Source: Lachnospiraceae bacterium OM04-12BH (GTDB lineage Bacteria; Bacillota; Clostridia; Lachnospirales; Lachnospiraceae). Taken from it: DNA of 49,750 nt. Below are positions 1 to 7,949 of the stretch, one piece after another; the first letter of the stretch is position 1, and every line of letters begins with the position of its first letter. Made by a program: the position numbers and the translations under genes. The notes beneath the pieces were generated by a model, which was not told where the DNA came from, ran no database searches, and was given only the letters and a program-made list of their open reading frames with translations. The stretch is from the NCBI GenBank assembly GCA_003490145.1, contig QULQ01000020.1, positions 1 through 49,750 on the forward strand, given 5' to 3'.

Positions 1-139
1 TTCTCATTTAGAATTTTCAGGGTTGCATTACTGTTTATTTGTCAAGGTACGTGCAAAGCAGGATTTTGTATGAAGCATTTCCCAAAAACCTGCATCGCAG
101 GTCTGCTTCGCATTCGTTGCTGTGTCTCTCAGACGCAAC
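1..139 (-). other. Predicted leader of an rRNA operon lying beyond the left edge
   Basis: No ORF is credible here. The stretch lies directly downstream of two tandem near-consensus promoters and reads leftward out of the window. It contains a small hairpin (ACCTGC/GCAGGT around 89-104). Near the edge it has a CCTTGACAAATAAACAGTA-type segment, a sequence style I associate with rRNA leaders and spacers in Lachnospiraceae. The 16S gene itself is not in the window, so rRNA identity is inferred from promoter strength and the leader only. A tRNA array or another highly expressed gene is the alternative. Confidence 0.45.
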
Positions 140-145
140 TCTGAT

Positions 146-174
146 ATAATATCATGTGTTTCTGTCTGTGTCAA
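146..174 (-). promoter_or_regulatory. Strong sigma-A promoter P2, reading leftward
   Basis: On the minus strand a perfect TTGACA (169-174) is followed after exactly 17 bp by TATTAT (146-151). The predicted start is near 139. It is the downstream member of a tandem pair. Confidence 0.75.
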
Positions 175-273
175 CACCTTTTTTGAGATTTTTTATTTTT
201 GTTTTTCTTCTCGGAAAAACCTCCCTTCCGTCACGCCGGATCTCTTACCAGCTCTTTCAGACGGTGGAATTTG

Positions 274-303
274 ATTATAACACTGCACTGGACTTAATGT
301 CAA
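274..303 (-). promoter_or_regulatory. Strong sigma-A promoter P1, reading leftward
   Basis: On the minus strand a perfect TTGACA (298-303) and a perfect TATAAT (274-279) are separated by 18 bp. It lies about 125 bp upstream of the second strong promoter. Tandem P1/P2 promoters are typical of rRNA operons. The remaining sequence between 304 and 479 holds no ORF I can support. Confidence 0.75.
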
Positions 304-426
304 TCCCCAATTTTCTGCAGTCTTGATAGCGTTCTAATAGCGGTTTTAATAGTGTCCGACAAGAAAAGTGAACACCAGCAGTATTTAATATGAATTCTTC
401 TCCCTTGAATGCAAAGAGCTGATGCT

Positions 427-448
427 TCTGCGAATAAATAATCGCAGA
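427..448. repeat. Perfect 7-bp inverted repeat downstream of the amidohydrolase gene
   Basis: TCTGCGA and TCGCAGA flank an 8-nt AT-only loop. Neither strand has a T-tract after it, so it is not a typical intrinsic terminator. It could be an mRNA 3' stem-loop or a protein site. Nothing stronger can be said. Confidence 0.35.
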
Positions 449-479
449 GGTCACCAGCTCTACCAGCGTTTTAAATTAC

Positions 480-1316
480 TCAAAGGCAAACTTCATTCTC
501 TATTTTTTCTGAAAGTGCTGTGCCAGTCACTTTCTTATCTGTTAAATGCACATCGATAACCTGGACACATTCTTCTGATTCCCCATATGGAAGGACTGTG
601 ATCAAAGATCCGTCACTATCGTAGGCTATTGAATTACCGATCGCTTTCCACCCCGACCAAGAACCCTTTGACACCTGTCCGACATTGCTTACACCAATAA
701 CGGGTATCCCAAACATTTTGGAAATCTTTCCATATGGAATATGCCATTCCTTACCATACGGTTCTGTTTCAATATTATAATCCGATTTTACAGCCCATGC
801 ACATGGGGACAAGATCATATCTGCACACATCCTGCCAAGAGTAATAGCAATAGAAAGACTGTTTAATGAATTATCAGCGCAGATATCAATCCCAATCTTG
901 CCGAGGGGAGTTTCTGTAACGCCAATCCTGTCTCCAATCGCATAGACATCCTCCACTCCGGTCAATACATTTATCTTACGGTGCTTATAAAGGATCTCTC
1001 CCCCATCTGAAATAAGAAGTGCTGTATTGTAAATTTTTTCCTGTTCTCTTTCTGTAAGTCCTGCAACAAGAAATACCTTATTCTCAGTAGCAATTTTTTG
1101 ATAAGCATCACTGACTTTTCCCGGAACTGGTTCAGCAAGTGAACTTGCTTCAGGGTTTCCCCACCCAAGATCCATGCATTCAGGAAGAACGCAGATCTGT
1201 GCACCTTTTGCTTTTGCGCTTTTTACAAGCTCCGATGCATGCTGAATGTTTTTATCTGGTTCCGAAAACAGAACATTCATCTGGATCATACCGATTTTTA
1301 CAATATTATTTGCCAT
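480..1316 (-). CDS. Carbon-nitrogen hydrolase (nitrilase superfamily amidohydrolase)
   Basis: A 278-residue cytosolic hydrolase of the nitrilase superfamily, which cleaves non-peptide C-N bonds (amides, carbamoyl groups). The Glu-Lys-Cys triad is readable: Glu46 in LPECMD, Lys114 in KHRKIN and Cys146 in GIDICADN. Length is normal for the family, and the whole fold from the N-terminal beta strand to the C-terminal region is present. The substrate cannot be told from sequence. It sits 33 bp downstream of cstA on the same strand, so both are probably transcribed from the T-box promoter. The AGGAG upstream is about 15 nt from the ATG, which is long; no better start is visible. Pairing with a CstA-type transporter suggests it processes an imported small amide or peptide-derived compound, but that is inference. 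Confidence 0.85.
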   Translation of the reverse strand: MANNIVKIGMIQMNVLFSEPDKNIQHASELVKSAKAKGAQICVLPECMDLGWGNPEASSLAEPVPGKVSDAYQKIATENKVFLVAGLTEREQEKIYNTALLISDGGEILYKHRKINVLTGVEDVYAIGDRIGVTETPLGKIGIDICADNSLNSLSIAITLGRMCADMILSPCAWAVKSDYNIETEPYGKEWHIPYGKISKMFGIPVIGVSNVGQVSKGSWSGWKAIGNSIAYDSDGSLITVLPYGESEECVQVIDVHLTDKKVTGTALSEKIENEVCL

Positions 1317-1349
1317 ATAAAACTAATATAGCTCCTTCCCATCTTCTTA

Positions 1350-3038
1350 TCAGTTCTCTGCTTTCTTCTTAACAAGCTCTTTTCCTGAATGTACCACAAT
1401 CGTAACACCAAGTATCATCAGCAGGATCGCTATGATCAGCTGCAGACCCTCTACCAGGAATACTGCACTTCCTGCACTGTATGCCTTTACAAGACCTATT
1501 GTACGTTCAACCAACGCAGTAAAGGTTACACAGAGCATGATGATCAGTGGAGGGAACAGAGTTCTGTTCTTTCTTCCGGTTACCTTCAGGAATACGCAGA
1601 GTGTGATCAGTACCAATGCACTCAGTAACTGGTTTGCGCTTCCAAACAGTGGCCAGATGTTGGCATATCCGATCTTGGTCAGGATAAACCCACAGGCAAG
1701 TGTCAATACTGTTGCAAAATACTTATTGCAAAAAACCTTTCTCCAGCCTTCCGCATGCTCCATATCATCTACACTGAACAGTTCCTGGAATGACATACGT
1801 CCGATTCTTGCTACAGAATCAAGGCTTGTCAGTGCCAGTGCGGATACGCACATTGTCATAAAGCACTGCGCAGCATATACAGGAATACCAAACATTTCAA
1901 AAAATCCAGCCACACCTGATGAAAAAATCTGGAACGGTGTTCCACTTGCTGCAGTACCATCGGCAGCTGCAGCTGCGCCTGCTACACAGAGAGCAAGAAT
2001 TGCCAGCAGACTTTCCAGTATCATAGCACCATAGCCAACCTTCAGCATATCCTTTTCATTGGAAATAGTCTTAGAAGAGGTTCCCGAAGAAACCAGACTA
2101 TGGAATCCGGAAACTGCACCACAGGCAACAGTTACAAACAGGATCGGGAACAGATCTCCCAGTGTATCATTATGAAATCCGGTAAATGCTGGCAGATTCA
2201 TTTTAGGATGTGCAACCAGCAGACCGATAACTGCTCCAAGGATCATTCCTGCAAACATAAAGGTTGTCATATAATCCCTTGGCTGCATCAAAAGCCACAT
2301 CGGAAGCACTGCTGCCAGAAAGATATAGGCAAATGTAAGATAACTCCATGTGTCCTTGGTTGCTGTGATTGGGCATGCCATACCAATTGCAAAAGCTGCC
2401 ACTGTACATATAAGTCCGACTACAACCTGCTTCCAGCCTGTCAGCTTGAACTTCTTCTGGATCAGGCCAAATACAACTGCAAATACAATAAACAGCAGAG
2501 AAATGCTTCCGGCCGCTCCATTGGTCTTCGCAGCGTCAGAAAGCTGTGATACACCATCCACTACGGTATAGGCATTAAAGGTACCTGCTACCATGTCAGC
2601 AAATGCAGCAATAACAATCAGGGTGAATAACCAGCAGAACAGAAGGAACAGCTTACGTCCGGTTTTTCCGATATACTGTTCAATCAGAAGTCCCATGGAT
2701 TTTCCTTCGTTCTTGACGCTTGCATACAGCGCACCAAAGTCGGTGACTGCACCAAAGAAAATACCGCCAAGGACGATCCAGAGAAATACAGGAACCCATC
2801 CAAATACGGCTGCCTGAATAGCACCTGTGACAGGACCAGCTCCTGCAATGGATGAAAACTGATGGGCAAATACTGTCCAGCCATTTGTGGGTACATAATC
2901 CTGTCCGTCTTCCTTTGTTACGGCAGGAGTTTTTGCATTGGGATCGATCCCCCATGTCTTTGCAAGCCATCTTCCGTAGAAAAGATAACCTGCAGCCAGG
3001 CATACACCTGCAACCAGTACAATAACCAGTGTGTTCAT
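1350..3038 (-). CDS. cstA: CstA-family carbon starvation transporter (peptide/pyruvate type)
   Basis: A 562-residue polytopic inner-membrane protein with many hydrophobic spans over its whole length. The family signature is clear near residues 55-75 (FAHQFSSIAGAGPVTGA), followed by the conserved FGAVTDFGALYAS segment. CstA proteins import peptides, and some import pyruvate. This is the short Gram-positive form, compared with about 700 residues in E. coli. The ATG has AGGAG 8 nt upstream. The gene is the first of a two-gene leftward operon with an amidohydrolase and sits about 130 bp downstream of a T-box terminator. Its expression is therefore predicted to rise when one tRNA is uncharged, which makes amino-acid or peptide uptake the more attractive role. 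The exact substrate is not visible. Confidence 0.92.
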   Translation of the reverse strand: MNTLVIVLVAGVCLAAGYLFYGRWLAKTWGIDPNAKTPAVTKEDGQDYVPTNGWTVFAHQFSSIAGAGPVTGAIQAAVFGWVPVFLWIVLGGIFFGAVTDFGALYASVKNEGKSMGLLIEQYIGKTGRKLFLLFCWLFTLIVIAAFADMVAGTFNAYTVVDGVSQLSDAAKTNGAAGSISLLFIVFAVVFGLIQKKFKLTGWKQVVVGLICTVAAFAIGMACPITATKDTWSYLTFAYIFLAAVLPMWLLMQPRDYMTTFMFAGMILGAVIGLLVAHPKMNLPAFTGFHNDTLGDLFPILFVTVACGAVSGFHSLVSSGTSSKTISNEKDMLKVGYGAMILESLLAILALCVAGAAAAADGTAASGTPFQIFSSGVAGFFEMFGIPVYAAQCFMTMCVSALALTSLDSVARIGRMSFQELFSVDDMEHAEGWRKVFCNKYFATVLTLACGFILTKIGYANIWPLFGSANQLLSALVLITLCVFLKVTGRKNRTLFPPLIIMLCVTFTALVERTIGLVKAYSAGSAVFLVEGLQLIIAILLMILGVTIVVHSGKELVKKKAEN

Positions 3039-3164
3039 AATACTATCTCCTCTTTGATTGAATATAAATATTTATGTTCAACACCCGCATTTGGTCATAA
3101 ACCAAAGCCCGGTGTCTGACATCAAAAACACGTTGATCTTCAGGAAGTCTTTACCGTTTCTTAA

Positions 3165-3453
3165 CAACAAAAAAACTCCGTCTCCCGATTCACTCAGAAG
3201 ACGAAGTATTGTTCTCCGCGGTACCACTTCAATTGCCAATAAAATTGACCTCTCTTATCATATCCGCACTGCTGCTGAATACGTATCCCTGTAACGGTGG
3301 ATCTCCGTTTCGGATTACTGCATGCTTCACCCGAACTGCTCTCAGGGGATAATGCTCTTCCTTCACACACCGTCTCGCACCAACCGCCGGCTCTCTGTCC
3401 ATGCTTCCCGGAAAGCATCCTGTCCTGCTCTCTGCATTTCATTTCTAAAACTA
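3165..3453 (-). promoter_or_regulatory. T-box riboswitch (tRNA-sensing leader) upstream of cstA
   Basis: The minus strand carries the invariant T-box core AGTGGTACCGCG (3217-3228). It is followed by a GC-rich hairpin with arms at about 3175-3185 and 3196-3206 and a run of seven T (about 3170-3176), the intrinsic terminator. About 150 nt upstream are stem I hallmarks: AGAGAGCCGG and GGTTGGTGCGAGAC near 3366-3396. A 3'-side stem segment containing CCCCTGAGAG follows. The specifier codon is uncertain. ATT (Ile, 3351-3353) is the best-placed triplet followed by A, but this is a weak reading. The leader should terminate when the matching tRNA is charged and read through into cstA when it is not. 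Confidence 0.88.
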
Positions 3454-3459
3454 TGGACT

Positions 3460-3487
3460 ATTTTAGTCCCTTTTTCTGAAATGTCAA
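3460..3487 (-). promoter_or_regulatory. Promoter of the T-box-cstA-amidohydrolase transcript
   Basis: A perfect TTGACA (3482-3487) and TAAAAT (3460-3465) are separated by 16 bp on the minus strand. The predicted start is about 3453, immediately before the T-box stem I. Confidence 0.6.
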
Positions 3488-3528
3488 CTGTTTTTTGTTA
3501 ACTTTTCAGATTGATCTTTTTTATCCTA

Positions 3529-3921
3529 TTATACAGATAAGAATGTCAGGCCAAGCTCCTTTACGACCCGCACCAGAAAAGCCGTGATCAGTCCTGCCTC
3601 CACCACTCCGAGTACCATCCCAAGCAGCTTGTCAAGCCAACGGATCACCGGCAGACCCGAGATCAGCTTCAGTGAGGTAAACAGTACGCTCATAAGCCGG
3701 TATACCAGGCAGACTGCAAACAGGGCGCATATGAACTGCACCACCTGACCAATCCTCTGGTCAAAATAACTGTTCAGCGCTCCCATGATCAGGATCACAC
3801 AAAAACCCGCCGCCACCATGGCGATCAGTGAGATCAGTTCCTTTACCATTCCCTTTTTGGCTCCTGCAGCAATCCGCCAGATAAAGATCAGGGCAACTAT
3901 CACCAGTGAAAAATAATACAT
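3529..3921 (-). CDS. CvpA-family membrane protein
   Basis: A 130-residue integral membrane protein with about four hydrophobic segments. The start MYYFSLVIVALIFIWRIAAG and the following GAKKGMVKELISL match the CvpA/colicin V production family, whose members carry a short polar R/K-G loop after the first span. Bacterial CvpA proteins are linked to envelope homeostasis and biofilm; the molecular activity is not settled. It is 18 bp downstream of the DUF5711-like gene, so the two are very probably co-transcribed. AAGGAG lies close to the ATG. The final part (LGLTFLSV) ends just before the promoter of the T-box transcript. Confidence 0.75.
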   Translation of the reverse strand: MYYFSLVIVALIFIWRIAAGAKKGMVKELISLIAMVAAGFCVILIMGALNSYFDQRIGQVVQFICALFAVCLVYRLMSVLFTSLKLISGLPVIRWLDKLLGMVLGVVEAGLITAFLVRVVKELGLTFLSV

Positions 3922-3939
3922 CCTCTCCTTCGTCCTTTT

Positions 3940-5151
3940 CTATTTTAATTCCATCGTATCTACCGAGCCGCTGGTCACTGCCGTATACTTGTAAGCAGAA
4001 GAGGTAGGTATCAGCAGGCTTACCGGTTTTTCAAAAGTACCGGTAAACCGGTCCACTCCACTGATATTACAGATACGGCAGTCCATATCATTATAAATGA
4101 TGATCTGGTCTTTGGAAAATACAATATCTGAATAGTCCATATCGATCAGCAGGGAATGGATCTTGTCACCACCTGTATTATAAACATCCAGCCGGTAGGC
4201 AGCTTCTCCGCTCTGATCTCTGTATACCAGTCCTACATAGCTTTCATTGTAATAAATTCCCTGTACCTCTTCATCCAGCAATGCTACAGCCGTAGTATTC
4301 GGCTTTTCACTTCCGGAAAAGAATACAATTCTATCATCTGAAACAGCAAATGCATTGCTATTGCTCATGAACTGTACATAAGGCACTACCGTATCAACAT
4401 AATCAAAACCGCTCACATAATTATCACTTTCATTTTTTCCCACTTCACCAAAATTAAAGAAAGCAACTGTTGATTTCATTTCACCGCTGTCAACATGGAG
4501 ATAGGAGATGGCAAGGAGTTTCCCATTTGGTGAAAGAGAGATACTTAGAGGATATCCGCTCTTATCCATAGTAGCCTTGATATCTACAATAGAAGTATCC
4601 GTATTTTCATTTCCATTATAAAGAAGGATCCTTGTCACGTCAGAATCATCCAGAACCGCTGCCACTACTCCATTCTCCGACACACAGATCTTCCGGATCG
4701 GCAGATTAGTGTTCACAGTTCCAAGCTGCTTGTCCCCACTTACCACATAAATTGTTCTGCCATTATAATCACCGATCGCCGCAACATTTCCACAGATTGT
4801 GGTCATGGGATTCTGCATTTCAAAGGTCTGGTTCCAGAGCACATTTCCTTTTTCATCCAGCGAACTGACACCGTCCTTACTGTATAACAGCACCCGTGTC
4901 CCAAGTGCCCTTACGCTGGCTCCCTGGACAATCGTCACCGGCGTAGAACCTGTGATCACGCTTTCTGTGAAGACTTTATTCTTCCACTGAAATATAAAAA
5001 AGAACAGCACAGCTGCAACCAAAATAACTCCAAGCGCTGCCCTGTAAAATATAGCCAGCTTATGTCCCCTGATCTTTTCTCTGTAACCAGTGGTCTTTTC
5101 GGTCTGTTGACGTTTTTCTCTTTCTTTTAAATAGTCCCGAATGTTTGACAT
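3940..5151 (-). CDS. Membrane-anchored beta-propeller-like protein (DUF5711-like)
   Basis: The open frame extends upstream to 5310, but that part overlaps the preceding gene. The ATG at 5151 (MSNIRDYLKERE) has GGAG 7 nt upstream and is preferred, giving 403 residues. A charged cytoplasmic N-terminus of about 30 residues is followed by one membrane span (RAALGVILVAAVLFFFIFQW). The roughly 340-residue extracytoplasmic part has repeated beta-strand patterns such as VLLYSKDGVSSLDEKGNVLW and ISLSPNGKLLAISY, which read like PQQ/WD40-type propeller blades. This resembles the DUF5711 proteins of Lachnospiraceae, which often sit beside CvpA genes; no function is known to me. The tight spacing with its neighbours suggests a three-gene envelope operon. 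Confidence 0.65.
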   Translation of the reverse strand: MSNIRDYLKEREKRQQTEKTTGYREKIRGHKLAIFYRAALGVILVAAVLFFFIFQWKNKVFTESVITGSTPVTIVQGASVRALGTRVLLYSKDGVSSLDEKGNVLWNQTFEMQNPMTTICGNVAAIGDYNGRTIYVVSGDKQLGTVNTNLPIRKICVSENGVVAAVLDDSDVTRILLYNGNENTDTSIVDIKATMDKSGYPLSISLSPNGKLLAISYLHVDSGEMKSTVAFFNFGEVGKNESDNYVSGFDYVDTVVPYVQFMSNSNAFAVSDDRIVFFSGSEKPNTTAVALLDEEVQGIYYNESYVGLVYRDQSGEAAYRLDVYNTGGDKIHSLLIDMDYSDIVFSKDQIIIYNDMDCRICNISGVDRFTGTFEKPVSLLIPTSSAYKYTAVTSGSVDTMELK

Positions 5152-5171
5152 ATTTTTCTCCAGATATCCTG

Positions 5172-5807
5172 TTAACCGGCTCCCTGCAATGCCTTTGCCG
5201 CCATAAGCGCAAATTCCCGCATGGCAGCATAATCCCCAATCGCAAGAGAGGCTGTTGCCGTCAGCAGAATGAGAACTGCCAGAAGAAAAATCGAAATAAA
5301 GCCAGTCCACTTCCCCTGTCTCCTGCTGCTTTCGCCTTTCACCCCCAGGTGTTTATCCTCTTTAATGCCTGATCTGTGGTTCCCCGGCATTCTCTGTTTT
5401 CTTTTATTGCAGAATATCATATAATCCTGCATGGCTTCATTGTTCTCATAAAAGATAAAAAATCCCGCTTTACCGGAAGAATCCTGAGAAGCCGGATTTT
5501 CAAACAGTGTCTGACCGGCATACAGGTTCACGTAGCCGATCAGCTCATATTCTGAAAAGAACATTTCCTGGATCTGCTCCTGGCTCATCCCCTGCTGAAG
5601 CTCTGCCGCAATATGGGAAACACCATAAATCAGATAGATATGGCTTTCTTCTTTCTGCAATGCATATCCATACAGTGCAGCTCTGACAGGAAGCAGAGAT
5701 TCCTCTTTTCTGCAGTTTTCCAAAAAAGAACAGGCATAATCTTCTATATAGATCCGATCCTTTCCGGAAGCATTTCCGATCTGCCTTACTATCCAAGGTA
5801 AGCGCAT
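5172..5807 (-). CDS. Uncharacterised protein with C-terminal membrane anchor
   Basis: I do not recognise this 211-residue protein. The ATG at 5807 (MRLPWIVRQIG) has GGAGGG just upstream and is preferred to the upstream in-frame ATG at 5840, which has no clear ribosome binding site. The N-terminal 150 residues are mixed alpha/beta with no metal or nucleotide motif I can name. A basic linker (KRKQRMPGNHRSG) follows, then one hydrophobic segment (GFISIFLLAVLILLTATASLA). The C-terminal tail is short and outside or in the membrane. It lies 20 bp upstream of the DUF5711-like gene. Function is unknown; its context is envelope-associated. Confidence 0.6.
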   Translation of the reverse strand: MRLPWIVRQIGNASGKDRIYIEDYACSFLENCRKEESLLPVRAALYGYALQKEESHIYLIYGVSHIAAELQQGMSQEQIQEMFFSEYELIGYVNLYAGQTLFENPASQDSSGKAGFFIFYENNEAMQDYMIFCNKRKQRMPGNHRSGIKEDKHLGVKGESSRRQGKWTGFISIFLLAVLILLTATASLAIGDYAAMREFALMAAKALQGAG

Positions 5808-5901
5808 AGTCCCTCCATGATATCTATTTTTCTTCATCATATCGGAAAATCTATGCGCTTTCTGTCATAGCCTGTCCGGCTTTTTCTTTATTGTTCGACT
5901 T

Positions 5902-6942
5902 TCAGGCAAAACGATAAATAGTTACTGTATCATATGCCCTGTCCGGTCCAAATACTGCAGACGGAAATCCCGGTTCATTGGCAGTGTCCGGATAATACTG
6001 GGTTTCAAGCGCAAGTCCGCTTCTTTCTGCATACACTGCCCCATTCTTTCCTGTCGTTCTGCTAATACAGTTTCCTGCATAGAACTGCACACCGGGCAGA
6101 TCAGTCAGTACTGTCATGACCCTGCCAGAGGTTTCCTCTGTCACTCTTGCGGCCTCCCGTAAGGTGCCATAGTCACCATCTATTACAAAATTATGGTCAA
6201 AGCCCTTGCATAGCTTTAACTGTTCACAGTCTTCATTAATGTCCCTTCCGATCTCCTTCTCTGTCGTAAAATCAAAGGGTGTCCCTTTTACAGAAGCAAT
6301 CTCTCCTGTAGGGATCGCACCCGGCAGTACCGGTGTATAATTTGCTGCATGAAGTAACAGCCTATGTCCTTCAATTCTACCCGCATCATGTCCTGCAAGG
6401 TTAAAGTAAGAATGATTTGTCATATTCAGGATCGTATTTCTGTCACTTTCCCCGTGATAATGGATCTGAAGTTCATTTTCTTCGGTTACAGTATAGGTAA
6501 CTGAAACCCTCTTGTTTCCTGGAAATCCCATGGAACCGTCTGCATCCTCCAGTGTAAATTTCACACCATTTCCTTCAATCTGTGCATCCCATATCCTCTT
6601 GTGATAACCAAGCTCTGCATCACTGTGAAGATTATTTTCCCCATCATTCCTTACAAGCTCATATTTCTTTCCCTCCAGCACAAAGCTGGCATTCGCAATT
6701 CTGTTGGCATTTGGTCCGATGGTCGCACCAAAACAGCTTCCGTTTTCAAAATAAGGCTCAAGTGTATCATAACCAAGAACCACATCTGCAGTCTGTCCAT
6801 TCTTATCCGGAACCAAAAGGTCTACGAGAATCGCACCATAATTAATGACACCTGCCTCCATGCCCTTTCCATTGCTGATAAAAAATCTTGTGATCTCCCG
6901 GCCGTCTTTCATTTTGCCAAATGCTTTTGTTCTTACTGCCAT
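5902..6942 (-). CDS. galM: Aldose 1-epimerase (mutarotase)
   Basis: A 346-residue cytosolic enzyme that interconverts alpha- and beta-anomers of galactose, glucose and related sugars, feeding the Leloir pathway. Family residues are visible: the substrate-binding GPNANRIANA segment near residues 77-85, the catalytic His177 in NMTNHSYFNLAGH and the catalytic Glu near residue 312 in LALETQYYPDTAN. The length is standard. The ATG is preceded by GGAGAGGAG. The gene follows recR on the same strand with about 20 bp between them, a loose housekeeping arrangement. No other galactose gene is in the window. Confidence 0.93.
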   Translation of the reverse strand: MAVRTKAFGKMKDGREITRFFISNGKGMEAGVINYGAILVDLLVPDKNGQTADVVLGYDTLEPYFENGSCFGATIGPNANRIANASFVLEGKKYELVRNDGENNLHSDAELGYHKRIWDAQIEGNGVKFTLEDADGSMGFPGNKRVSVTYTVTEENELQIHYHGESDRNTILNMTNHSYFNLAGHDAGRIEGHRLLLHAANYTPVLPGAIPTGEIASVKGTPFDFTTEKEIGRDINEDCEQLKLCKGFDHNFVIDGDYGTLREAARVTEETSGRVMTVLTDLPGVQFYAGNCISRTTGKNGAVYAERSGLALETQYYPDTANEPGFPSAVFGPDRAYDTVTIYRFA

Positions 6943-6963
6943 TTTCTGATAACTCCTCTCCTG

Positions 6964-7560
6964 TTATAGTTCTGTTCTTCCCTCCAGTGCCCGCAGCAGG
7001 GTAACTTCATCAATATATTCAAGGTCACCCCCTACCGGCACACCGCTGGCAATCCTTGTCACTTTAATTCCTGTAGGCTTAATGAGCTTCCCGATATACA
7101 TGGCTGTAGTCTCGCCCTCCAGACTTGAGTTGGTGGCAATGATCACTTCCTGCACATCTCCTTTCAGTCTCTCAATCAGTTCCTTCAGTTTGATATCTGA
7201 CGGTCCGATCCCGAGCATGGGAGATATTGCCCCATGGAGCACATGATATACCCCTTCATATTTACCTGTTTTCTCATAGGCAGCAAGATCCCTGGTATTT
7301 TCTACCACCATGATCGTGCTGTGATCTCTTTTTTCATTTCTGCAGATTGGGCAGAGCTCATCATCCGTCAGAGTATAACATTCCTTGCAATAGCGGACAT
7401 GCTCCTTGGCATCCAGGATCGTCTTTGACAGTCTGGCCACCTTGTCCTTTGGCATATTGATCAGATGAAATGCCAGACGCTGTGCAGACTTGTTTCCGAT
7501 TCCCGGAAGAGCTGCCAGCTCATCGATTAATTTGTTAATATATCCGCTATAAAGATCCAT
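6964..7560 (-). CDS. recR: Recombination mediator RecR
   Basis: A 198-residue RecF-pathway protein that helps load RecA on gapped DNA together with RecO and RecF. The N-terminal helix-hairpin-helix ([17 protein letters not shown]) is followed by the Cys4 zinc finger (Cys58, Cys61, Cys70, Cys73) and the Toprim domain ([13 protein letters not shown]...). Length is as expected. Its ATG overlaps the stop codon of ybaB by one base (TAATG), so translation is probably coupled. The dnaX-ybaB-recR order is conserved in many bacteria. Confidence 0.97.
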   Translation of the reverse strand: MDLYSGYINKLIDELAALPGIGNKSAQRLAFHLINMPKDKVARLSKTILDAKEHVRYCKECYTLTDDELCPICRNEKRDHSTIMVVENTRDLAAYEKTGKYEGVYHVLHGAISPMLGIGPSDIKLKELIERLKGDVQEVIIATNSSLEGETTAMYIGKLIKPTGIKVTRIASGVPVGGDLEYIDEVTLLRALEGRTEL

Positions 7561-7913
7561 TAGAACGGAAGTCCTCCTCCGAGGCTGAGTCCTCCTGTCA
7601 TCTTGTTCATCAGCTCTGCATTTGCTTCATCTGCCATACGGAGTGCTTCATTCGTTGCTGCCATAACAAGATCCTCCAGCATCTCAATATCATCCGGATC
7701 CACTACTTCTTCAGACAGCTTGACCTTTGTGATCTCTTTCTTCCCGGTCACTGTCACTTCAACAGCTCCGCCACCGGCCTTGGCTGTAAATTCCTTTGTC
7801 TCCATTGCTTTCTGGTTTTCTTCCATCTGACGCTGCATTCTCTGCGCCTGCTTCATCAGATTGTTCATATTTCCGGGCATTCCACCACCGGGAAATCCTC
7901 CACGTTTTGCCAT
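7560..7913 (-). CDS. YbaB/EbfC-family nucleoid-associated protein
   Basis: A 117-residue DNA-binding protein of the YbaB/EbfC family, which forms dimers that bind and bridge DNA. The N-terminus is Gly/Met rich ([23 protein letters not shown]). An alpha helix follows, then the conserved [21 protein letters not shown] strand region and a C-terminal helix. It sits between dnaX (36 bp upstream) and recR (1-bp overlap), the classical context for this family. Confidence 0.95.
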   Translation of the reverse strand: MAKRGGFPGGGMPGNMNNLMKQAQRMQRQMEENQKAMETKEFTAKAGGGAVEVTVTGKKEITKVKLSEEVVDPDDIEMLEDLVMAATNEALRMADEANAELMNKMTGGLSLGGGLPF

Positions 7914-7949
7914 AATTTATTTTCCTTTCTCAACATAAAACTTTTCTTT

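Noticed and set aside
1432..2034. Plus-strand 200-codon ORF in cstA
   Set aside because: Antisense shadow of a well-recognised membrane protein.
5152..5310. N-terminal extension of the DUF5711-like frame
   Set aside because: It overlaps the preceding gene in another frame and has no ribosome binding site, while the ATG at 5151 has GGAG at good distance.
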